Of a stretch of 24,195 nucleotides of DNA, positions 20,572 to 24,195 are shown piece after piece; position 1 is the first letter of the stretch; each line of letters opens with the position of its first letter. Under the pieces are notes generated by a model, which ran no database searches, was not told the DNA's origin, and worked only from the letters and a program-made list of their open reading frames with translations. The position numbers and the translations under genes were made by a program. The stretch spans positions 1-24,195 of the forward strand of contig CAYWGR010000082.1 in NCBI GenBank assembly GCA_964458015.1, read 5' to 3'. The stretch comes from CAYWGR01 sp964458015. Its GTDB lineage: Bacteria; Planctomycetota; Planctomycetia; Pirellulales; Thermoguttaceae.

Positions 20572-21129
20572 ATGCCCATCCTCAAGGAAGAGACCAGCAT
20601 GTATCCGGCGAATCTGTTGGATGCACCTCCGGCCGATCACACGAACCGCCGCTGGCTGGTTCTTCACACGAAAGCTCGGCAAGAGAAATCACTGGCCCGG
20701 GACTTAGTCAAATTCAGCATCCCCTTTTTTCTGCCCTTGGTGAAAAAAACCAGTATTGTACGCGGCCGCAAACGCACATCGTTTGTTCCGTTGTTCGGCG
20801 GCTACATCTTTCTCTTTGCCAGCGAGGAAGAGCGGCTGCGAAGCTTTTCCACGAACCGGATCGCTCACAGCCTTGCGGTCGAAGATCAATCGCAATTGGC
20901 GTTCGATTTGCTTCAGATCCACCGCCTCATCGCCGCCGACGCCCCGCTGACCGTGGAAAGCCGCCTGGGCCCCGGCCAACAGGTCCGAGTGCGTCAAGGA
21001 GCCTTCGCAGGCCTCGAAGGCATTGTGCTCAAACGTCGCGGCGAGACGCGGCTGCTAGTGAGCATCAATTTTCTTCAACAAGGCGCCTCGGTCGAAATCG
21101 ACGACTTCATGCTCGATCCGCTCGAATAG
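20572..21129 (+). CDS. NusG/RfaH-like transcription antiterminator
   Basis: A 185-residue protein with a NusG N-terminal domain (RRWLVLHTKARQEKSLARDL, then FLPLVKK and LFGGYIFLFAS) and a KOW-type C-terminal domain (GPGQQVRVRQGAFAGLEGIVLKRRGETRLLVSINFLQQGASVEID). The spacing and the length fit the specialised RfaH/UpxY-type paralogues rather than housekeeping NusG (which also sits beside rplK). These act on long polysaccharide operons to prevent premature termination. It lies directly behind gmd and may serve a polysaccharide locus located elsewhere. GGGGA precedes the ATG. It converges with the next gene with an 8-base gap. Confidence 0.88.
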   Translation: MPILKEETSMYPANLLDAPPADHTNRRWLVLHTKARQEKSLARDLVKFSIPFFLPLVKKTSIVRGRKRTSFVPLFGGYIFLFASEEERLRSFSTNRIAHSLAVEDQSQLAFDLLQIHRLIAADAPLTVESRLGPGQQVRVRQGAFAGLEGIVLKRRGETRLLVSINFLQQGASVEIDDFMLDPLE

Positions 21130-21137
21130 CAAAGCGG

Positions 21138-22058
21138 TCAGGGAGTCATCGACTTCGGCAAAAATCGGTGTTCCAAGGATAGATAGAAAAAGACACCGAT
21201 GTCGGGTGCGTCATACGAAAGCCCGATAGGTACGCCGCAACCGACGACCCATTGCGTATCGCCCTTGGTATAGGGCGACCAACGAAAACCTGGCAGCATC
21301 ACGACCTCGCATTTCGACTCCTCGCGGCCGTCCCGTTGCAATTCCTCGTCCCAAACCGCGATGGTTTCCAGCATGAAATTAAAAAGCGGCCGATATAAAT
21401 AGATCGCACTGCCACCAAGATTATAGCCGTCGATCGCGTGACCGATAAACGGCAAATCAGGATTAGTCCCCGCCGTAACACCGTCCGTCTTGGTCATCCC
21501 CGCATTAAAGTGAAAAAACCATTTCTTCATTTCATAACTGAAGGGCAAATTGATTTGATAGCCCAGCTTTCCGTTGCCTAGCCCGGTTTCAGCATCGCCC
21601 GAAGGAAATATCAAGCTGAACCTCGGAGAAATCGCCAGCGGAAACGCCTCGTTTTCGCCGTTCAGCAATTGGTAACGGTAGTTGAGCAAGATATCGCCCA
21701 GCCCCCCGGCATCGGTGCCGCCGCCCTGCTCGGGAATACCATCGATGCTACGAAGCGGAATGGTATACGAGATTTGATGCTTCTGGGAAAAGACCGGCCA
21801 TTCCTGGGAAAACAAAAAGTCAAAGGTCCGCTCCGCGCCTCGGCCATGTTCCCAGGCAGGAACAAAATTGAAGACGTGCTGAACGACCCCAGGCTCTTGA
21901 TTATATGCTTCTTCGATCAAGAACGAATTGTCCCGAATAGGCTTCTGCTGCTCCTCCTCCCCTTGATCTTCCTGCGCAAAAACAGGAGAAGCCCCCGCAG
22001 CCGCGAGAAACATCGCCCAGGCGAACACGACAACGGAAATCCATCGGCTGCCGAACAT
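21138..22058 (-). CDS. Predicted outer-membrane beta-barrel protein
   Basis: A 306-residue protein starting at the ATG at 22058 (MFGSRWISVVVFAWAMFLAAAGASPVFAQE). This gives a clean signal peptide with cleavage after VFA-Q, whereas the longer frame to 22202 adds an unlikely tail. The mature part begins with an acidic stretch (EDQGEEEQQ), then many short amphipathic beta strands: FDFLFSQEWPVF, HQISYTIPL, GLGDILLNYRYQLL, LAISPRFSLIFPSGD, GYQINLPFSYEMKKWFFHFNAG, ending with YLSLEHRF. This resembles the transporter/porin-like barrel group that includes the phenol-degradation MetA-like (PF13557) proteins. Substrate unknown. It lies downstream of gcvPA on the same strand but with a 151-base gap. Confidence 0.75.
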   Translation of the reverse strand: MFGSRWISVVVFAWAMFLAAAGASPVFAQEDQGEEEQQKPIRDNSFLIEEAYNQEPGVVQHVFNFVPAWEHGRGAERTFDFLFSQEWPVFSQKHQISYTIPLRSIDGIPEQGGGTDAGGLGDILLNYRYQLLNGENEAFPLAISPRFSLIFPSGDAETGLGNGKLGYQINLPFSYEMKKWFFHFNAGMTKTDGVTAGTNPDLPFIGHAIDGYNLGGSAIYLYRPLFNFMLETIAVWDEELQRDGREESKCEVVMLPGFRWSPYTKGDTQWVVGCGVPIGLSYDAPDIGVFFYLSLEHRFLPKSMTP

Positions 22059-22120
22059 TTCGTTCTTCCATGAACCGGTCTGCAATGGCCAAGCATTGTT
22101 GGCATCGGTCACGAAAGTGC

Positions 22121-22144
22121 TTCGGCTCGATAAAAAAAGCCGAA
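22121..22144. other. Hairpin between gcvPA and the barrel gene
   Basis: TTCGGCT (22121-22127) and AGCCGAA (22138-22144) form a 7-bp stem with a 10-base A-rich loop. On the minus strand the T-run lies inside the loop, so it is not a standard terminator; a weak one or a processing site is possible. Confidence 0.35.
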
Positions 22145-22209
22145 ATGCCATCACTTCTGGGGGGTAGCGACCGTGAAATGATGGCAGTAAGGAACAGGCC
22201 ACAAAAAAA

Positions 22210-23544
22210 CTACTTCCATGCCGCCGCCAAGCGATCGATCTCCGCCCGGGTGCGTTTTTCGGTCACGGCCACCAACAGACAATCGGCCATGTGCGGATAC
22301 CAGCGATCCAGCGGTATGCCGGCCAAGATGTTTTGTTGCCGCGCGCTCTCGACAAGCTCGCCGACGGACCTTCCCTGGACGCGAACGACGAATTCCTTGA
22401 ACGCCGGCCGACCGAACGCCAATGAAAGCCCCGGAACCGCCGCCAATGTTTCAGCAGCATAACGCGATTTTTGCAGGCAAAGATTCGCTGCGTCGCGCAT
22501 GCCGGTCGGGCCCATCAAGGCAAGATACACAGCGGCCCGCAACGCAACCAGCCCTTCGTTCGAGCAAATATTGCTCGTGGCCTTCTCACGGCGGATGTGC
22601 TGCTCGCGTGTTTGAAGCGTCAGCACCCAGCAGCGATTGCCTCGTCGATCCGTCGTTTGGCCGATCAACCGGCCGGGCATGCGCCGCAAAAACTGCTCGC
22701 GGCAAGCCATCATGCCCAAATACGGGCCGCCGAACGACATCGGACTGCCCAGCGACTGCCCCTCGGCCACCGCAATATCGGCCCCATAGTCGCCAGGCCG
22801 CTTCAAAATGCCCAAGCTGATCGGATCCACCGAAACAATGAACAGTGCGCCGGCCTTGTGAGCGATCTCGGCTGCTTGTTCGACCTCTTCCAAACAGCCG
22901 AAAAAGTTCGGCTGCTGCAACAGCACGCAGGCCGTTTGAGAATCAACCGCGGAGGCCAACTCGGCGATCGAAACCCCGCCCTGTGCCGCATCGAGCGTCA
23001 CAAGCTCAACACCCAGATTGGCCAAATACGTCGATAACACCTGCCGAGCTTCAGGATGAACGCTTGCCGCCGTGACGATGCGTTTCCGGCCCGTGGCATG
23101 AATGGCCATCAAAACGGCCTCGGCCGCGGCGCTGCCGCCGTCGTAGAGACTCGCATTCGACACATCCATGCCGGTCAGTTGCGCAATAAGCGTTTGATAC
23201 TCGAAAAAAGCCTGCAAACTGCCCTGGCTGGCCTCGGGCTGATAAGGCGTATAGGCCGTATAAAATTCGCTCCGCGCAGCAACCATATCGACCACGGCCG
23301 GAATGAAATGATCGTAGGTTCCGCCCCCCAGAAAACACGCCGCTTGACCGGCCGACATATTTTGCGAGGCAAGATCGGCCATATGAGCCGATAGCTCCAA
23401 TTCACCCAATCCCGGTGCAACACACAGTTTGCGCTGCATCTGCAACTCCGCGGGAATCATCGCCAACAAATCTTCAACCGATCCGACGCCGATGGCTTCG
23501 AGCATCTCCCGGCGATCACACTCGGTATTGGGAAAATAAGGCAT
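22210..23544 (-). CDS. gcvPA: Glycine dehydrogenase (decarboxylating) subunit 1
   Basis: A 444-residue N-terminal half of the glycine cleavage P-protein. Family motifs include MPYFPNTECDRREML, FLGGGTYDHFIPAVVD, YTPYQPEASQGSLQAFFEYQTLIAQLTGMDVSNASLYDGG and GPYLGMMAC. The PLP lysine is in subunit 2, so the protein needs GcvPB to decarboxylate glycine and load the aminomethyl group on GcvH lipoate. Length is normal. It is third in gcvT-gcvH-gcvPA order, 87 bases after gcvH. gcvPB does not follow; the next gene is an unrelated barrel protein. Confidence 0.96.
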   Translation of the reverse strand: MPYFPNTECDRREMLEAIGVGSVEDLLAMIPAELQMQRKLCVAPGLGELELSAHMADLASQNMSAGQAACFLGGGTYDHFIPAVVDMVAARSEFYTAYTPYQPEASQGSLQAFFEYQTLIAQLTGMDVSNASLYDGGSAAAEAVLMAIHATGRKRIVTAASVHPEARQVLSTYLANLGVELVTLDAAQGGVSIAELASAVDSQTACVLLQQPNFFGCLEEVEQAAEIAHKAGALFIVSVDPISLGILKRPGDYGADIAVAEGQSLGSPMSFGGPYLGMMACREQFLRRMPGRLIGQTTDRRGNRCWVLTLQTREQHIRREKATSNICSNEGLVALRAAVYLALMGPTGMRDAANLCLQKSRYAAETLAAVPGLSLAFGRPAFKEFVVRVQGRSVGELVESARQQNILAGIPLDRWYPHMADCLLVAVTEKRTRAEIDRLAAAWK

Positions 23545-23631
23545 AACGGCTCCAAGTAAATCACATGCCGATCGACGAAATGCAATTGCTGAAGGAATGA
23601 CGCCATTTTGACGGCGACCTTCGGCATTCCT

Positions 23632-24030
23632 CTAATGCGGCTCTTCTTCACACTGTTTTTTATAAGAAGATTCATCCAGCAATTCCGCCAGTCCGGCTTC
23701 GTTGCTGATTTTAATTTTGACGAACCAACCGGCCTCGTAAGGATCCTCGGCCAGATGCTCCAGATTGCCTGCCAACGACGAATTCACCTCGACGATTTCG
23801 CCGTCAACGGGGCTGTAGAGATCACTTACGGCCTTAACCGATTCGATCTCGCCGAACGGCTGCCCCGCTTGAACCTTTCGCCCCACGCTGGGCAAGTCGA
23901 CGAATACCAAGTCGGTAAGGGCCTCCAACGCAAAGGCCGTAATGCCCACGACGGCCGTCTTTTCGCCCGAGGAAGCCGCCTCCACGCGAACCCATTCATG
24001 CGTTTTGCTATACAAACGATTTTGCGACAT
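23632..24030 (-). CDS. gcvH: Glycine cleavage system H protein
   Basis: A 132-residue lipoyl-domain protein, carrier of the aminomethyl group between P and T proteins. The lipoylation site Lys66 lies in EIESVKAVSDLYSPVDGE; the N-terminus is YSKTHEWVRVE and VGITAFALEALTDLVFVDLP follows. An AAGGA about 10 bases upstream and a TAATG overlap with the gcvT stop support the start. Length normal. Confidence 0.96.
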   Translation of the reverse strand: MSQNRLYSKTHEWVRVEAASSGEKTAVVGITAFALEALTDLVFVDLPSVGRKVQAGQPFGEIESVKAVSDLYSPVDGEIVEVNSSLAGNLEHLAEDPYEAGWFVKIKISNEAGLAELLDESSYKKQCEEEPH

Positions 24031-24195
24031 TATTGATTCAATCCTTTCTTATTGCGACGATAAAAAGGCAGCTCCACCACCTGGGCCGCTTCCAAATGGC
24101 CGCGGATGTCAACCTGTAATTCCGTGCCCGGTTTCACCAATTCGGGAACAACATAGGCCATGGCAATCGCCTTATCGAGCGTGGGCGAATAGCTT
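24030..24195 (-). CDS. gcvT: Aminomethyltransferase GcvT, C-terminal part
   Basis: Only the last 54 or so codons are present; the gene runs off the right edge. The end reads SYSPTLDKAIAMAYV, GTELQVDIRG, VVELPFYRR, the hallmark C-terminus of the glycine cleavage T protein, which transfers methylene to tetrahydrofolate. Its stop TAA overlaps the gcvH start (TAATG). Confidence 0.92.
   Translation of the reverse strand, partial: SYSPTLDKAIAMAYVVPELVKPGTELQVDIRGHLEAAQVVELPFYRRNKKGLNQ

Overview
The window looks like chromosomal DNA of a planctomycete, most likely a Pirellulales-type lineage. The reasons are a complete bacterial microcompartment (BMC) operon of the planctomycete/verrucomicrobia (PVM) fucose/rhamnose type, a secreted DUF2961/GH172 protein, a secreted xylose-isomerase-like TIM-barrel protein, moderately high GC, and wide gaps filled with hairpins and heptanucleotide repeats. 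I see no rRNA, tRNA, CRISPR array, transposase or phage gene. The assignment is inference from gene content only.

Left part (1-9763). A secreted GH172-family gene on the minus strand is broken by an apparent one-base frameshift. Next come a small unrecognised protein and an OmpA-type lipoprotein, which diverge from each other. A 25-codon upstream ORF overlaps hisH, and a 67-residue protein follows. Then come a NarL-type response regulator with a tandem-hairpin terminator, a minimal zincin-type metalloprotein, a histidine-rich DUF4405-type membrane protein, birA overlapping a calcineurin-like phosphoesterase, and a secreted sugar isomerase/epimerase-like protein. These are mostly ordinary housekeeping or envelope genes.

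Centre (9824-18068): the BMC operon. A control region with nested inverted repeats precedes a DeoR-type regulator. The order is then PduL phosphotransacylase, two BMC-H shell proteins, an acetate-kinase-family enzyme, BMC-P, a CoA-acylating aldehyde dehydrogenase, BMC-P, an unusual protein with an encapsulation-peptide-like N-terminus and a degenerate RpiB-like C-terminal domain, BMC-P, and a class II aldolase with a C-terminal encapsulation-peptide-like tail. A strong terminator closes the operon. Inferred pathway: the aldolase cleaves fuculose-1-P/rhamnulose-1-P to DHAP and lactaldehyde. The dehydrogenase makes lactyl-CoA, PduL makes lactyl-phosphate and recycles CoA inside the shell, and the kinase recovers ATP with release of lactate. 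The upstream isomerases and kinases and a dedicated alcohol/lactate dehydrogenase are not in this window.

The BMC class itself is known. The parts that look least described are the RpiB-like cargo protein, the changed active site of the kinase, two five-unit heptamer arrays placed identically (35 nt array + 3 nt + ATG) in front of the two enzyme genes that lack a Shine-Dalgarno sequence, and hairpins in most intercistronic gaps.

Right part (18095-24195). There is a membrane-anchored diguanylate cyclase, a 44-residue one-helix membrane microprotein, gmd (GDP-mannose 4,6-dehydratase) followed by a NusG/RfaH-like antiterminator, a predicted outer-membrane beta-barrel protein, and on the minus strand the glycine cleavage genes gcvT (partial), gcvH and gcvPA. 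gcvPB is not next to gcvPA.
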